From Sphingobium sp. (GTDB lineage Bacteria; Pseudomonadota; Alphaproteobacteria; Sphingomonadales; Sphingomonadaceae), in NCBI GenBank assembly GCA_022652485.1, contig JALCRK010000004.1, forward strand, positions 1 to 64,000: a stretch of DNA of 64,000 nt, in the 5' to 3' direction. Positions 54,542 through 63,273 of this stretch are shown in pieces (positions within the stretch are counted from its first letter, which is position 1; each line of letters starts with the position of its first letter). The translations under genes were made by a program, and so were the position numbers. The notes under the pieces were generated by a model. The model did no database searches. It saw only the letters and a list, made by a program, of their open reading frames with translations, and was not told where the DNA came from.

Positions 54542-55375
54542 ATGACCCGTATCCACCTCCATCTGCTCTCGGACTCCACCGGCGAGACGCTCGAAAGCAT
54601 AGCCAAGGCGGTGATCGGCCAGTTCGAGGATGTGGAAGCCATCCGCCATTTCTGGCCGATGGTGCGATCCGAAGAGCATTTGCAGCGTATTCTGGGCGAG
54701 ATATCCACCAATCCGGGGCTGGTGCTGTTCACGCTGGTCAACCCGGAGCTGCGGCGCAAGCTGGAGCATCGCTGCCGCGCATTGGGCCTGCCCTATGTCG
54801 CGCCGCTCGATAGCGCGACCGATGCGATGTCGAACATTTTGGGGCAGGAGACGCGCAACCGGCCAGGGCGCAAGCATGTGCTCGATGAAGCCTATTTCGC
54901 GCGCATTTCCGCCATTCAATATACCATCGCGCATGATGACGGCGTCGGCCCGGAAAACTGGGAGGATGCCGACATCGTGCTGGTCGGTGTGTCGCGCACA
55001 TCGAAAACGCCGACCTCGATCTATCTCGCCAATCGCGGCTACAAGACGGCAAATGTGCCGCTGGTGCCGGAATCCCCGCCGCCGGAGGAGCTCTACCAGC
55101 TTCAGCATCCGATGGTCGTCGGCCTGACGATCAACCCGGAGCGGCTGGTGCAGATCCGCCGCAACCGGCTCCTGTCGCTCAATCAGGCGCCGGAGACGGC
55201 CTATGTCGATATCGATCGCGTGCAGGAAGAGATGGCGTTCGCCCGGCGCCTGATCGCGGACAATGACTGGCCGCATATCGATGTCACCCGCCGCTCGATC
55301 GAGGAAGCCGCCGCCGCGATCATCACGATGTTCAACGACCGGCTGATGGCGAAGGAACAGGCGGCGCAGGCATGA
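54542..55375 (+). CDS. PEP synthase / PPDK regulatory kinase-phosphorylase (DUF299)
   Basis: Bifunctional ADP-dependent kinase and Pi-dependent phosphorylase that switches pyruvate phosphate dikinase or PEP synthase. It is 277 residues with IHLHLLSDSTGETLESIAKAV, then GVSRTSKTPTSIYLANRGYK (P-loop-like, about 155), NVPLVPESPPPEEL and VVGLTINPERLVQIRRNRL. ATG 54542 begins the family sequence; upstream open frame (to 54377) lies in the origin. Its place next to the origin matches RP001 in Caulobacter. Confidence 0.93.
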   Translation: MTRIHLHLLSDSTGETLESIAKAVIGQFEDVEAIRHFWPMVRSEEHLQRILGEISTNPGLVLFTLVNPELRRKLEHRCRALGLPYVAPLDSATDAMSNILGQETRNRPGRKHVLDEAYFARISAIQYTIAHDDGVGPENWEDADIVLVGVSRTSKTPTSIYLANRGYKTANVPLVPESPPPEELYQLQHPMVVGLTINPERLVQIRRNRLLSLNQAPETAYVDIDRVQEEMAFARRLIADNDWPHIDVTRRSIEEAAAAIITMFNDRLMAKEQAAQA

Positions 55376-55992
55376 CTGCGGCAGTCTCCGCTGCGCCGGA
55401 GCTGGTGCTCGCCTCGCAAAGCGCCAGCCGCCGGGCGATGCTGGCGGCGGCGGGGGTGCCGCATCATTCTGTATCACCTGCTATAGATGAAGAGGCGCTG
55501 AAAGAGGGATTGCGTGCGGAGGGTCGCACCGCGCGCCAGCTTGCCGATGCGCTTGCCGAAGCCAAGGCACTGAAGCTCTCGATCCGGATGCCCGGCACGC
55601 TGGTGCTCGGATGCGATCAGACGCTGGAGCTGGACGATGGCGCGATGCTTGACAAGGCGGCGGACCCGGCGGATGCGGCGCGCGTCCTCCGCCGCCTTTC
55701 CGGCGCGACGCACAAGCTCCACAGCGCGGCGGTGATCTGCGAGAATGGTGCGCCGATATGGCGGCAGATCGAAAGCGCCAGCCTGACCGTGCGGCCGCTC
55801 ACGGATGATTTTATAGCGCGCTATATAGAATTGGACTGGGAGCAGTTCCGCTGGTGCGTCGGTTGCTATCGGATCGAGGGGCCGGGTGCGCAGCTTTTTA
55901 GCGCAATCAAGGGCACGCATTTCGCGATTCAGGGGCTGCCGTTGCTCGGCCTGCTTGACTTTTTGCGGCTGCGCGGCGTTGTGGGCGCATGA
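55372..55992 (+). CDS. maf: Maf-family nucleotide pyrophosphatase
   Basis: Hydrolyses non-canonical or bulk nucleoside triphosphates. It is 206 residues with ELVLASQSASRRAMLAAAGVPH at the start (S/R-rich substrate loop), GCDQTLELDDGAMLDK (Asp base, about 83), RRLSGATHKLHSAAVIC and YCRIEGPGAQLFSAIKGTHFAIQGLPL-type C-terminus. The start overlaps the upstream stop as ATGA and its stop overlaps aroE. Confidence 0.93.
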   Translation: MTAAVSAAPELVLASQSASRRAMLAAAGVPHHSVSPAIDEEALKEGLRAEGRTARQLADALAEAKALKLSIRMPGTLVLGCDQTLELDDGAMLDKAADPADAARVLRRLSGATHKLHSAAVICENGAPIWRQIESASLTVRPLTDDFIARYIELDWEQFRWCVGCYRIEGPGAQLFSAIKGTHFAIQGLPLLGLLDFLRLRGVVGA

Positions 55993-56813
55993 GCGAACAC
56001 CTCCCTTACGCAGAAGTGATCGGCGATCCGATCGCGCACAGCAAATCCCCCGATATCCACAATTTCTGGCTGCAAAAGCTCGGGATCGAGGCGGAATATC
56101 GCAAGACGCATGTCAAAGCGGAAGAACTCGCCGCCTATTTCCTCCAGCGTCGCGCGGATCCGGACTGGCTCGGCTGCAATGTCACCATTCCGCACAAGGT
56201 CGCGGTGATGGACTATGTGACCGATCCCGGCAAGGTGGGCGATATCATCGGCGCGATGAACACGGTGGCGTGCGAGACGGGCGGGCCGCTGATCGGCACC
56301 AACACCGACGCGGGCGGTTTCCTCGCGCCGTTGCAGCGCGCGGGGTTCAGGGGCAGGAGCGCCTGCATCATCGGCGCGGGCGGCGCGGCGCGGGCGCTTC
56401 TTTACGCCTTGAGCCAGGTCGGCGTTTCGGACATCAGCATCATGGTGCGCGATGCGGCGAAGGGACAGGCGCTGCTGGATCGGGCCGGGATCAGCGGCAA
56501 GGTCATCGACATGGCCGATCCACTCCCCCCGATCGACCTGCTGGTCAACTCCAGCCCGCTCGGCATGACCGGAAAACCGCCGCTTGAGGTCGATCTCGCC
56601 CCCCTTCCCGCCAATTCTATAGTCTATGATATAGTATATGCTCCGCTCGATACGCCGCTGCTTTCCCAGGCGCGCGCGCGCGGTCTCGCAACGATAGACG
56701 GCCTTGAAATGCTGATCGGGCAGGCTGCCTTGGCGTTCGATATCTTCTTCGATGCCGAGGCGCCGCGCGAATATGATGCCGAGCTGCGCGCGCTGCTCAT
56801 GACGCAGGCCTGA
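55989..56813 (+). CDS. aroE: Shikimate dehydrogenase
   Basis: Reduces 3-dehydroshikimate with NADPH in aromatic amino acid synthesis. It is 274 residues with EVIGDPIAHSKSPDIHNFWL (shikimate-binding Ser pair), LGCNVTIPHKVAVMDYV (catalytic Lys, about 67), GTNTDAGGFLAPL, the NADPH loop IIGAGGAARALLYAL (about 128) and LVNSSPLGMTGKPP. It overlaps maf by four bases; coaE follows after six. Confidence 0.96.
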   Translation: MSEHLPYAEVIGDPIAHSKSPDIHNFWLQKLGIEAEYRKTHVKAEELAAYFLQRRADPDWLGCNVTIPHKVAVMDYVTDPGKVGDIIGAMNTVACETGGPLIGTNTDAGGFLAPLQRAGFRGRSACIIGAGGAARALLYALSQVGVSDISIMVRDAAKGQALLDRAGISGKVIDMADPLPPIDLLVNSSPLGMTGKPPLEVDLAPLPANSIVYDIVYAPLDTPLLSQARARGLATIDGLEMLIGQAALAFDIFFDAEAPREYDAELRALLMTQA

Positions 56814-56819
56814 CGGACG

Positions 56820-57416
56820 ATGGCGTGCGTTTATGCGCTTACCGGCTCGATCGGCATGGGCAAGAGCGCGGTCGCGGGCATGATCCGCAAGCTCGGCGTC
56901 CCCTTGTTCGATGCCGATGCCGAGGTGCACCGCCTGCAAGGCCCGGGCGGCAAGGCGCTTGCCCCCATCGAGGCGCGCTTTCCGGGCACGACCGGGCCGC
57001 AGGGGCTCGACCGCGCCAAACTCGCCGCCATCATCCTCGCGCATCCACACGAGCGGAAAGCGCTCGAAGCGATCATGCACCCGCTGGTGTTCGCAGGCAG
57101 GCAGGAGTTTTTGCGGCGCCATGTCTCGCGCCCGCTCGTCATCCTCGATATTCCGCTGTTGTTCGAGACGCACGGGCAGAAGCGTGTCGACGGCGTCATC
57201 GTCGTCACCGCCCCGGCGTGGAAACAGCGCAAGCGGGTGCTCGCCCGCCCCGGTATGACCTACCGCAAATTCCGCTCCATCCTCCGCCTCCAGATGCCGG
57301 ATGCGCAAAAGCGGGCCAGGGCGGATCATGTCATCCACACCGGCACCACATTTCATCGGACGGAAAGCCAGGTTCGCGCGCTCGTCTCTTGCCTTCTTGC
57401 CCGAGCAGGCAGATAA
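56820..57416 (+). CDS. coaE: Dephospho-CoA kinase
   Basis: Last step of coenzyme A synthesis. It is 198 residues. The P-loop is ALTGSIGMGKSAVAGMIRKLG at residue 7, followed by PLFDADAEVHRLQGPGGKAL, EAIMHPLVFAGRQEFL and LVILDIPLLFETHGQKRVDGVIVV (about 105). The lid block reads RVLARPGMTYRKFRSILRLQMPDAQKRARADHVI. Third gene of the maf-aroE-coaE-dnaQ series. Confidence 0.95.
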   Translation: MACVYALTGSIGMGKSAVAGMIRKLGVPLFDADAEVHRLQGPGGKALAPIEARFPGTTGPQGLDRAKLAAIILAHPHERKALEAIMHPLVFAGRQEFLRRHVSRPLVILDIPLLFETHGQKRVDGVIVVTAPAWKQRKRVLARPGMTYRKFRSILRLQMPDAQKRARADHVIHTGTTFHRTESQVRALVSCLLARAGR

Positions 57417-57443
57417 TGAACGCGAAATAGAGTCACAGAGTCG

Positions 57444-58160
57444 ATGCGCGAAATCATCTTCGACACGGAAACGACCGGGTTCGATCCCCTCACGGGGGAC
57501 AGAATGGTGGAAATAGGCTGTATCGAACTGGTGAACCGGGTTCCCACCGGTGAGACCTTCCACTGCTATTTCAACCCCCAGCGCACGATGCCCCCTTCAG
57601 CGCAGGCGATTCATGGCCTTTCGGACGCGTTTCTGGCGGATAAACCGCTGTTTGCGGCGCAGGTTGGTGAGTTGCTCGCCTTTCTGGGCGATTCGATGCT
57701 GGTGGCGCATAATGCGCGGTTCGATTTCGGCTTCCTCAATCATGAGCTGAAGCTGTGCGGCCGCCCGGAGATCTCGCTGGAGCGGATGATCGACACCGTG
57801 GCGATGGCGCGCACCGCGCACCCCGGCGCGAAGCACAGTCTCGATGCGCTCTGCACCCGTTACGGCATCGATCGCAGCCACCGCATCAAGCATGGCGCGC
57901 TGCTCGACGCGGAGCTGCTCGCCCAGGTCTATATCGAGCTGACCGGCGGCCGGCAGATCGGCCTCGGCCTCATCGCCGATGAGGAGGGGGCCGATCTGAA
58001 CGCAACCATTTCGGATACATTTGACGCGGGGCAAAGACCGGTTCGCGCCCCCCGGATATTTTTTCCCACAGATCAGGAGAGGGAAAGGCACCGCGCTTTC
58101 GTGGCCGGGCTGACCGATCCGATCTGGCAACTGGGAGAGAAGGAGGTGGCCCCGCTGTGA
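57444..58160 (+). CDS. dnaQ: DNA polymerase III epsilon subunit (proofreading exonuclease)
   Basis: 3'-5' exonuclease of the replicative polymerase. It is 238 residues. Exo I is EIIFDTETTGFDPLTGDRMVEIG at residue 3, Exo II LVAHNARFDFGFLNHEL (about 89) and Exo III HRIKHGALLDAELLAQVYIEL (about 145), giving the DEDDh set. The C-terminal tail (about 175-238) would bind the alpha subunit. It stands 27 bases after coaE. secB, often next in Caulobacter, is not here. Confidence 0.96.
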   Translation: MREIIFDTETTGFDPLTGDRMVEIGCIELVNRVPTGETFHCYFNPQRTMPPSAQAIHGLSDAFLADKPLFAAQVGELLAFLGDSMLVAHNARFDFGFLNHELKLCGRPEISLERMIDTVAMARTAHPGAKHSLDALCTRYGIDRSHRIKHGALLDAELLAQVYIELTGGRQIGLGLIADEEGADLNATISDTFDAGQRPVRAPRIFFPTDQERERHRAFVAGLTDPIWQLGEKEVAPL

Positions 58161-58260
58161 TTGCTGTTCGGAATTCCGGGTCGGAATTTCGGGTCAGGCG
58201 AGGTCGCCACATATCGGGCCGGTCTGAGGCTGGTCCGCAAGAGCACAGGAGAAAAACGTT

Positions 58261-58854
58261 ATGGATATTCGTATTTCGGGACATCAGGTCGAAACCGGCG
58301 AGGCCTTGCAGCAGCACGTCAACGACCGTCTTACCGCGATCGCCGACAAATATTTCTCCCGCGCCATTTCCTCTCAGGTCACCTTCCGCCGCGCGCCGCA
58401 CGGAGCCTTTCACTGCGATATCATCTGCCATGTCATGTCCGGCCTCATTCTGAAAGGCGCGGGCGAGGCGCAGGATGCGCATGTCTGCTTCGATCTCGCG
58501 GCAGACCGGATCGAGAAGCAGCTGCGCCGCTATATGCGCCGCCTGAAGGATCGGCATGTGCAGGCCGCCGCCGCCGAGGCCGCGCGCAACCCGGAAGCGG
58601 GCGATGACGGCATGGACAACGCCGCCTACACCGTGTTCGCCGCTGCGCAGGAAGAGGAAGAGCCCGCCGAGGCGCCGCTCATCATCGCGGAAACCCGTGT
58701 CGATATTCCCGAGGCCAGCGTGTCCGACGCGGTGATGATGCTCGATCTGCGCAACACCAACGCGCTGCTGTTCGTCAATGCGGGAACCTCGGCCTACAAT
58801 ATGGTTTATCGTCGGCATGACGGATCCATCGGCTGGGTCGAGCCCAGAGCTTGA
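58261..58854 (+). CDS. hpf: Ribosome hibernation promoting factor, long form
   Basis: Binds 30S subunits and dimerises ribosomes in stationary phase. It is 197 residues. The N-terminal ribosome-binding domain (MDIRISGHQVETGEALQQHVNDRL, then AADRIEKQLRRYMRRLKDRH) is joined by an acidic/Ala linker to the C-terminal dimerisation domain (about 140-195: SVSDAVMMLDLRNTNALLFVNAG, then NMVYRRHDGSIGWVEP). It has its own 100-base upstream region and is followed by ptsN. Confidence 0.95.
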   Translation: MDIRISGHQVETGEALQQHVNDRLTAIADKYFSRAISSQVTFRRAPHGAFHCDIICHVMSGLILKGAGEAQDAHVCFDLAADRIEKQLRRYMRRLKDRHVQAAAAEAARNPEAGDDGMDNAAYTVFAAAQEEEEPAEAPLIIAETRVDIPEASVSDAVMMLDLRNTNALLFVNAGTSAYNMVYRRHDGSIGWVEPRA

Positions 58855-59014
58855 CGCGTTATTAACCCGGCTGGGGTACAAGCGCGCCGCGCGGTTGACG
58901 TGGCGTGCTTGTGCGCCTATGGGGCCGGGCCTTGAGAGCACACCGCGACATCCGCGACAACGCGCGGGATGTGGCCGGCAGACTTGATCCTGCCGTGAGG
59001 TTTAGAAACGTAAA

Positions 59015-59482
59015 ATGACCGACTTTCACGATCTTGTGGTTCCTGAAACGGTTTCGGCCGGATTGACAGTCAACGGCAAGAAGCAGCTTTTCCTCACCCT
59101 CGCCGATATGGCGGCGCGCGCCTATGGGCTGAACGCGGACGAGGTGTATGACCGTCTTAACGAGCGCGAGAGGCTCGGTTCCACCGGCTTCGGCAACGGC
59201 ATCGCGATTCCCCATGCCAAGATTCCGGGGCTGGATCATGTTTGCGGTCTGGTGGTTCGGCTCGAAACCCCGATCGCGTTCGATGCGGTTGACGAGGTGC
59301 CGGTCGATATCGTCTTTTCGCTCCTGTCCCCGGCGGATAGCGGCGCGGAGCATCTGAAGATGCTGGCGCGGGTGTCGCGCTATCTGCGCAGCGGCCAGAA
59401 CGCGGCGCGCATTCGGGGCGCCGGATCGAGCGAGGCGCTGCTCGCGCTGCTGGCCGGAGACGAGGCGCGTGACGCCGCCTGA
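59015..59482 (+). CDS. ptsN: Nitrogen phosphotransferase EIIA protein PtsN
   Basis: Regulatory phosphocarrier of the PTS-Ntr system. It is 155 residues. The phosphorylated His is in GFGNGIAIPHAKIPGL (about residue 66). Other family stretches are VSAGLTVNGKKQLFLTLADMAA, VFSLLSPADSGAEHLKMLARVSRYL. In many proteobacteria ptsN follows hpf, as here. The downstream thioesterase gene overlaps it by 14 bases. Confidence 0.94.
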   Translation: MTDFHDLVVPETVSAGLTVNGKKQLFLTLADMAARAYGLNADEVYDRLNERERLGSTGFGNGIAIPHAKIPGLDHVCGLVVRLETPIAFDAVDEVPVDIVFSLLSPADSGAEHLKMLARVSRYLRSGQNAARIRGAGSSEALLALLAGDEARDAA

Positions 59483-59951
59483 CGGCGACACATCCGCCGC
59501 ATTCCCAAGCGGAGAGCAGGCCCATTTCCGCGCGCTGGAGCGACTTTACGCCTCCGCGCCGATCAACCGCATGTTCAACTCCCGCCTGTTCATCACCGAA
59601 CCGGGGCGTTCGGTGATCGAATTCACGGTCGACGAAAAGGTGTTTCACGCGGCAGGCGCGGTGCACGGCACGGTGTATTTCAAGATGCTGGACGATGCCG
59701 CCTTTTATGCCGCCAACAGCCTGGTGAGTGATCGCTTCCTGCTGACGACCGGATTCAACCTGCTGTTCACGCGCCCGCTGCGCGGCGGGCTGGTGCGGGC
59801 GGAGGGGCGCTGGCTCAGCGGCAAGCGCAGGGTCTATGTCGCCGAGGCAACGCTCACGGATGCGGAAGGCGAGGAAGTGGGGCGCGGCACCGGCACCTTC
59901 ATGCGCTCGCAATATGCGCTCTCCGGCCTGCCCGGCTATGCGGCGGACTGA
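59469..59951 (+). CDS. PaaI-type hotdog-fold thioesterase
   Basis: A 160-residue hotdog protein: NSRLFITEPGRSVIEFTVDEKVFHAAGAVHG with the HAAGAVHG segment (about 57-64), YFKMLDDAAFYAANSLV (about 67), LLTTGFNLLFTRPLRGG and AEATLTDAEGEEVGRGTGTFMRS. These hydrolyse acyl-CoA thioesters; the acyl group is unknown. The start is GTG within ptsN; a later start is possible. Confidence 0.88.
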   Translation: MTPPDGDTSAAFPSGEQAHFRALERLYASAPINRMFNSRLFITEPGRSVIEFTVDEKVFHAAGAVHGTVYFKMLDDAAFYAANSLVSDRFLLTTGFNLLFTRPLRGGLVRAEGRWLSGKRRVYVAEATLTDAEGEEVGRGTGTFMRSQYALSGLPGYAAD

Positions 59952-59969
59952 CGACATCCGCCCCGGATC

Positions 59970-60311
59970 ATGACCGCGCGGCCCACATCCAGGCTGCTCA
60001 TTCAGGCGCTTATTCGCGCCGTTCAGGGCGAAGGCGGCTTCGCCACGGTGCTGCATAAGGGGGATGAGGGCGCGGGCGCCATTGTTGTGCAGTGCAGAAA
60101 TCCCGGCGGGGAGATGCGGCTGTTCGAGCGCCAGCCGGACTTTTCAAAGGGTTATGCGCTGGTTCCCGTCGCCACCTCATCTTGGGGCAACGAATCCGGG
60201 CTTGCACAATATCTTGAACGCCGCCGCAAGTCGGACCCGGACATCTGGGTTATCGAACTCGATAGCGCGGATGCGGAACGCTTGGCCGCTGCGATTCTGG
60301 CCGAAGGTTGA
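59970..60311 (+). CDS. DUF1491 family protein
   Basis: A 113-residue cytosolic protein: SRLLIQALIRAVQGEGGFATVL, KGDEGAGAIVVQC, FERQPDF and RRRKSDPDIWVIELDSADAERL. It is a member of DUF1491, a conserved alphaproteobacterial family without known function. It closes the hpf-ptsN-thioesterase gene series. Confidence 0.9.
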   Translation: MTARPTSRLLIQALIRAVQGEGGFATVLHKGDEGAGAIVVQCRNPGGEMRLFERQPDFSKGYALVPVATSSWGNESGLAQYLERRRKSDPDIWVIELDSADAERLAAAILAEG

Positions 60312-60482
60312 CTTGTGCGACGAACCGAAGCATAGGCGCCCCAGCTTTCCATGCGCAGGTTGCCGATCATCGTTCATCAGGGGCGAAACGCGGTAAACAC
60401 GCAGACGGGGGGCGGCACCGCGTCCGATAAGATAACAGGCATGTGACGCGCGCGGCCGACCAACCGCATGTTTTGAAGTTTT

Positions 60483-61142
60483 ATGACGTTCAGCACCAAG
60501 GCCGCATCCGTTGCGGCGATTGCCATGTTCACTGTCGCGACAGGCTTTGTCGGCGGCATTTCCCGGGCGGATGATACCCTCCCCCTCGGCGCGGCGCCGA
60601 CAGCGGCCGCTGCTCCCTCCCCTTCCTCCGCGCCTGCTCCCACCGCTTATGCCGTGTTGCAGGAGGGCATCTCGCCCCTCTCCACGCCGGAACCGCAGGC
60701 CGACATTCCCGCTCCCTCCGAAAGATCCCACGCCTCGCTCGCCGCGCTGGTCGCCGACACCGATGTCAGCGCGCCGCTCGATGAACAGACCCGCTGCCTT
60801 GCCGCCGCCGTATTCTACGAAGCGCGCAGCGAAACGCTGGAGGGCCAGCTCGCGGTTGCCCGCGTCATCATCAACCGCGCCCGGTCAGAGCGGTTCCGCC
60901 CGACCCTGTGCGGCGTCGTCACCCAGCCGGGCCAGTTCAGCTTCGTGCGCGGCGGTGTGATCCCGCAGCCCGATGTCACCCATCCGCACTGGAAGCGCGC
61001 TGTGGCGATCAGCCATATCGCGCTTGCCGACGGTTGGGACAGCGCGGCCGAGGGGGCGCTCTATTTCCACGCCCGCCGGGTCAAGACCGCATGGGCGCGC
61101 CCGCAAGCGGCGGTGATCGACAATCACGTTTTCTATCGCTGA
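60483..61142 (+). CDS. SleB-type cell wall hydrolase
   Basis: A 219-residue exported protein. The signal peptide is in MTFSTKAASVAAIAMFTVATGFVGG. A long Ala/Pro linker (about 35-95) leads to the hydrolase_2 (SleB) domain: DEQTRCLAAAVFYEARSETLEGQLAVARVIINR with the catalytic Glu in FYEARSE (about 118), then LCGVVTQPGQFSFVRGG and ALYFHARRVKTAWARPQ. It should cut peptidoglycan glycan strands or act as amidase. Single gene with a 171-base upstream region. Confidence 0.92.
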   Translation: MTFSTKAASVAAIAMFTVATGFVGGISRADDTLPLGAAPTAAAAPSPSSAPAPTAYAVLQEGISPLSTPEPQADIPAPSERSHASLAALVADTDVSAPLDEQTRCLAAAVFYEARSETLEGQLAVARVIINRARSERFRPTLCGVVTQPGQFSFVRGGVIPQPDVTHPHWKRAVAISHIALADGWDSAAEGALYFHARRVKTAWARPQAAVIDNHVFYR

Positions 61143-61155
61143 TTTCTAAACTCCT

Positions 61156-61229
61156 CGTCATCCCCGCGTAGGCGGGGATCCAGTTTCACGCATATTGTTT
61201 GCTGGATTCCCGCTTTCGCGGGAATGACG
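61156..61229. repeat. CGTCATCCCCGCG repeat, family D copy 1
   Basis: Begins CGTCATCCCCGCG, holds GGCGGGGATCCAG and CTGGATTCCCGC, and ends GCGGGAATGACG: a long imperfect inverted repeat between convergent genes. It is of the common CGTCATCCC type in proteobacteria. Confidence 0.85.
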
Positions 61230-61241
61230 GGGTGAATAGGG

Positions 61242-61979
61242 CTATCCGTTTCCATCATGCACCTGCGCCAGCAGATCGCCGGCGCGGGTGACAAACTCCC
61301 GCGTGATTTCTTCCGCGAAGGGGTTGAGCGTCTGGATCGCGGTGAACAGCTCGAAGCTGTCCCGCTTCAGCAGCTCGCACAGGTCGAGCAGATGCTGATA
61401 GCTCTGCGTCTTCAGCATCTCGTCCGGGATCGCCATGCCGCCCAGCGTGCGGCCGACAAGGTGCGTCAGCGCCTGCACATAGGCCATTTCCCGGTCATGC
61501 TCCTCCGCCGTGGTGATCTGCACGCGCAGGCCCAATTCCTCGCCCAGCGCCGCGACCTTGAGGTGCTGATCCCCCCGCGCCGGGCAGATGACGAGCTGCC
61601 GCCCGGCCAGCCCGTCGCGCGCCACGCTTTGCGGCCCGAACAGCGGGTGCGTCGGCACGATATGCACGCTTGTCGGAAGATAGTGGAGCAGCCACTGGCT
61701 CGGCAGCATCTTGACGGAGGCGATATCGAGCACCGTCGCGCCCGGCTTCACCAGCGGCGCGACCTCGGCGATCACACGCTCCATGCCCTGCACCGGCACC
61801 GCGATCATCACCACGTCGCAGGCAGCGGCCTCCGCCAGCGATAGCGCCCGGACGCCCAGCGCGGCGATCTCCGTGGCGGGCAGATGCGCATCGAACGCGC
61901 CCACATCGAAGCGCGCACCGAGATGCGCGGCAGCCAGCCTGCCGAATGCGCCGAAACCGATGATGCCGAGCGTTTTCAT
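61242..61979 (-). CDS. Prephenate/arogenate dehydrogenase-like protein
   Basis: A 245-residue NAD(P)-dependent enzyme for tyrosine synthesis. The N-terminal Rossmann fold starts TLGIIGFGAFGRLAAAHLGARF. Further family sequence: DVVMIAVPVQGMERVIAEVAPL, VLDIASVKMLPSQWL, VHIVPTHPLFGPQSV (catalytic His, about 112), EEHDREMAYVQALTHLVGRTL (about 165). It is shorter than typical TyrA (about 280-310) but matches the short plant-like arogenate dehydrogenase type, so the substrate is uncertain. Confidence 0.88.
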   Translation of the reverse strand: MKTLGIIGFGAFGRLAAAHLGARFDVGAFDAHLPATEIAALGVRALSLAEAAACDVVMIAVPVQGMERVIAEVAPLVKPGATVLDIASVKMLPSQWLLHYLPTSVHIVPTHPLFGPQSVARDGLAGRQLVICPARGDQHLKVAALGEELGLRVQITTAEEHDREMAYVQALTHLVGRTLGGMAIPDEMLKTQSYQHLLDLCELLKRDSFELFTAIQTLNPFAEEITREFVTRAGDLLAQVHDGNG

Positions 61980-62057
61980 GGGGCACAGCGCCTACCACGC
62001 CCGCGCGGAAAGTCCAGCGGCGCGGCACACCCCCCTTCATCCCGACCCTAAACACAC

Positions 62058-62180
62058 CGTCATCCCGGACTTGATCCGGGATCCCGCTCCTATGAGCCGT
62101 GTCTCGGTCCTGGATCCCGGATAGCTGGATTTTCTTGCCAGCTCCTGCGGATCTGGAGAAAATCCGCTTCCGGGATGACG
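62058..62180. repeat. CGTCATCCC repeat, family D copy 2
   Basis: Starts CGTCATCCCGGACTTGATCC and ends CTTCCGGGATGACG, with an internal GATCCGGGATCC-type palindrome. It lies between two genes read in the same direction. Confidence 0.8.
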
Positions 62181-62198
62181 ATCCGCTAAGAGGCTCAT

Positions 62199-63077
62199 CT
62201 ACTTGCACCCCGGCGCTTGCGTGTCGGCATAAAAGGCTTCCACCGCCGCCCACGCCTCTTCCGCCGTCTCGACCCAGGTGATGAGGTTCAGATCCGAGGG
62301 CGCGATCACCCCTTCCTCCACCAGCGCCTCGAAATCGACCACCCGGTTCCAGAAATCCCGCCCGAAGAGGAGGATCGGGATCGGCTTGATCTTGCCGGTC
62401 TGCACGAGGGTGAGCAGCTCGAACATCTCGTCGAACGTGCCGAATCCGCCGGGAAACACCGCCAGCGCCCGCGCCCGGATCAGGAAATGCATCTTGCGGA
62501 GGGCGAAATAGTGAAACTGGAAGCTCAGCTCCGGCGTCACATATTCATTCGGCGCCTGTTCGTGCGGCAGCACGATGTTAAGGCCGATGGTCTGCGCGCC
62601 GACATCGTGCGCGCCCCGGTTCGCCGCCTCCATGATCGACGGGCCACCGCCCGAGCACACCACGAAATGGCGGCATCCCGCATCGTCGGGCGGAGCGGAC
62701 GCGGCCATACGGGCGAGTTTGCGCGCCTCGTCATAATATTTTGCCTTGGCGGCGAGGTTATGGGCGATGCGCCTGTCCCGGTCGGTGCGCGCCGCGTCGA
62801 TCAGCGCCTGCGCCTTGTCGGGCGAGGGAATGCGCGCCGAGCCGTAGAACACGAAGGTCGAGACGATATTGGCTTCGTCGAGCAGCACCTCGGGCTTCAT
62901 CAGCTCCAGCTGAAAGCGCACCGGGCGCAGATCTTCGCGCAGCAGGAAGTCAATGTCCTGAAAGGCGAGCTTGTAGGATGCGCTGTGGGTCTGCGGGCTG
63001 TCGACGGTGACCTTGGCATCATGCGCTTCCTGCCGCGCCGGGCGAAAGATGCGCTCTCCGATATTCTTTTCTGTCAT
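62199..63077 (-). CDS. LOG-family protein (TIGR00730-type)
   Basis: A 292-residue protein with the lysine-decarboxylase-like Rossmann fold of cytokinin riboside phosphoribohydrolases. Motifs are VFYGSARIPSP (about 75), VVCSGGGPSIMEAANRGAHDVG (about 138) and AVFPGGFGTFDEMFELLTLVQTGK (about 210), the PGGxGTxxE signature intact. It is longer than plant LOG (about 215), with an N-terminal extension of 65 residues. It probably cleaves nucleoside monophosphates; role in the cell unknown. Confidence 0.9.
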   Translation of the reverse strand: MTEKNIGERIFRPARQEAHDAKVTVDSPQTHSASYKLAFQDIDFLLREDLRPVRFQLELMKPEVLLDEANIVSTFVFYGSARIPSPDKAQALIDAARTDRDRRIAHNLAAKAKYYDEARKLARMAASAPPDDAGCRHFVVCSGGGPSIMEAANRGAHDVGAQTIGLNIVLPHEQAPNEYVTPELSFQFHYFALRKMHFLIRARALAVFPGGFGTFDEMFELLTLVQTGKIKPIPILLFGRDFWNRVVDFEALVEEGVIAPSDLNLITWVETAEEAWAAVEAFYADTQAPGCK

Positions 63078-63141
63078 GAAAGGGACTCTAGCGGGCTTTG
63101 GTTAAGATCGGAAGAAGGGGGCGAGCGGTATGGTGTTCCCT

Positions 63142-63241
63142 CGTCATCCCCGCGGAGCCGAAGGCGTTGCAAGGCAACAACGCGGGGATCCAGCCATATG
63201 CGATGGTCCGATACTGGATTCCCGCTTTCGCGGGAATGACG
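63142..63241. repeat. CGTCATCCCCGCG repeat, family D copy 3
   Basis: Begins CGTCATCCCCGCGGAGCC and ends CCCGCTTTCGCGGGAATGACG-like; the last 30 bases are the same as in the copy at 61156-61229. It includes an insertion with a GGCGTTGCAAGGCAAC stem. It sits between two genes on the minus strand. Confidence 0.85.
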
Positions 63242-63273
63242 GGATTTTATGGCTCACCAAATGCAAACTACTC

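Noticed and set aside
61156-63241. CRISPR array from the repeated CGTCATCCC units
   Set aside because: Units are far apart, palindromic, unequal in length and have genes between them; no cas genes are present.
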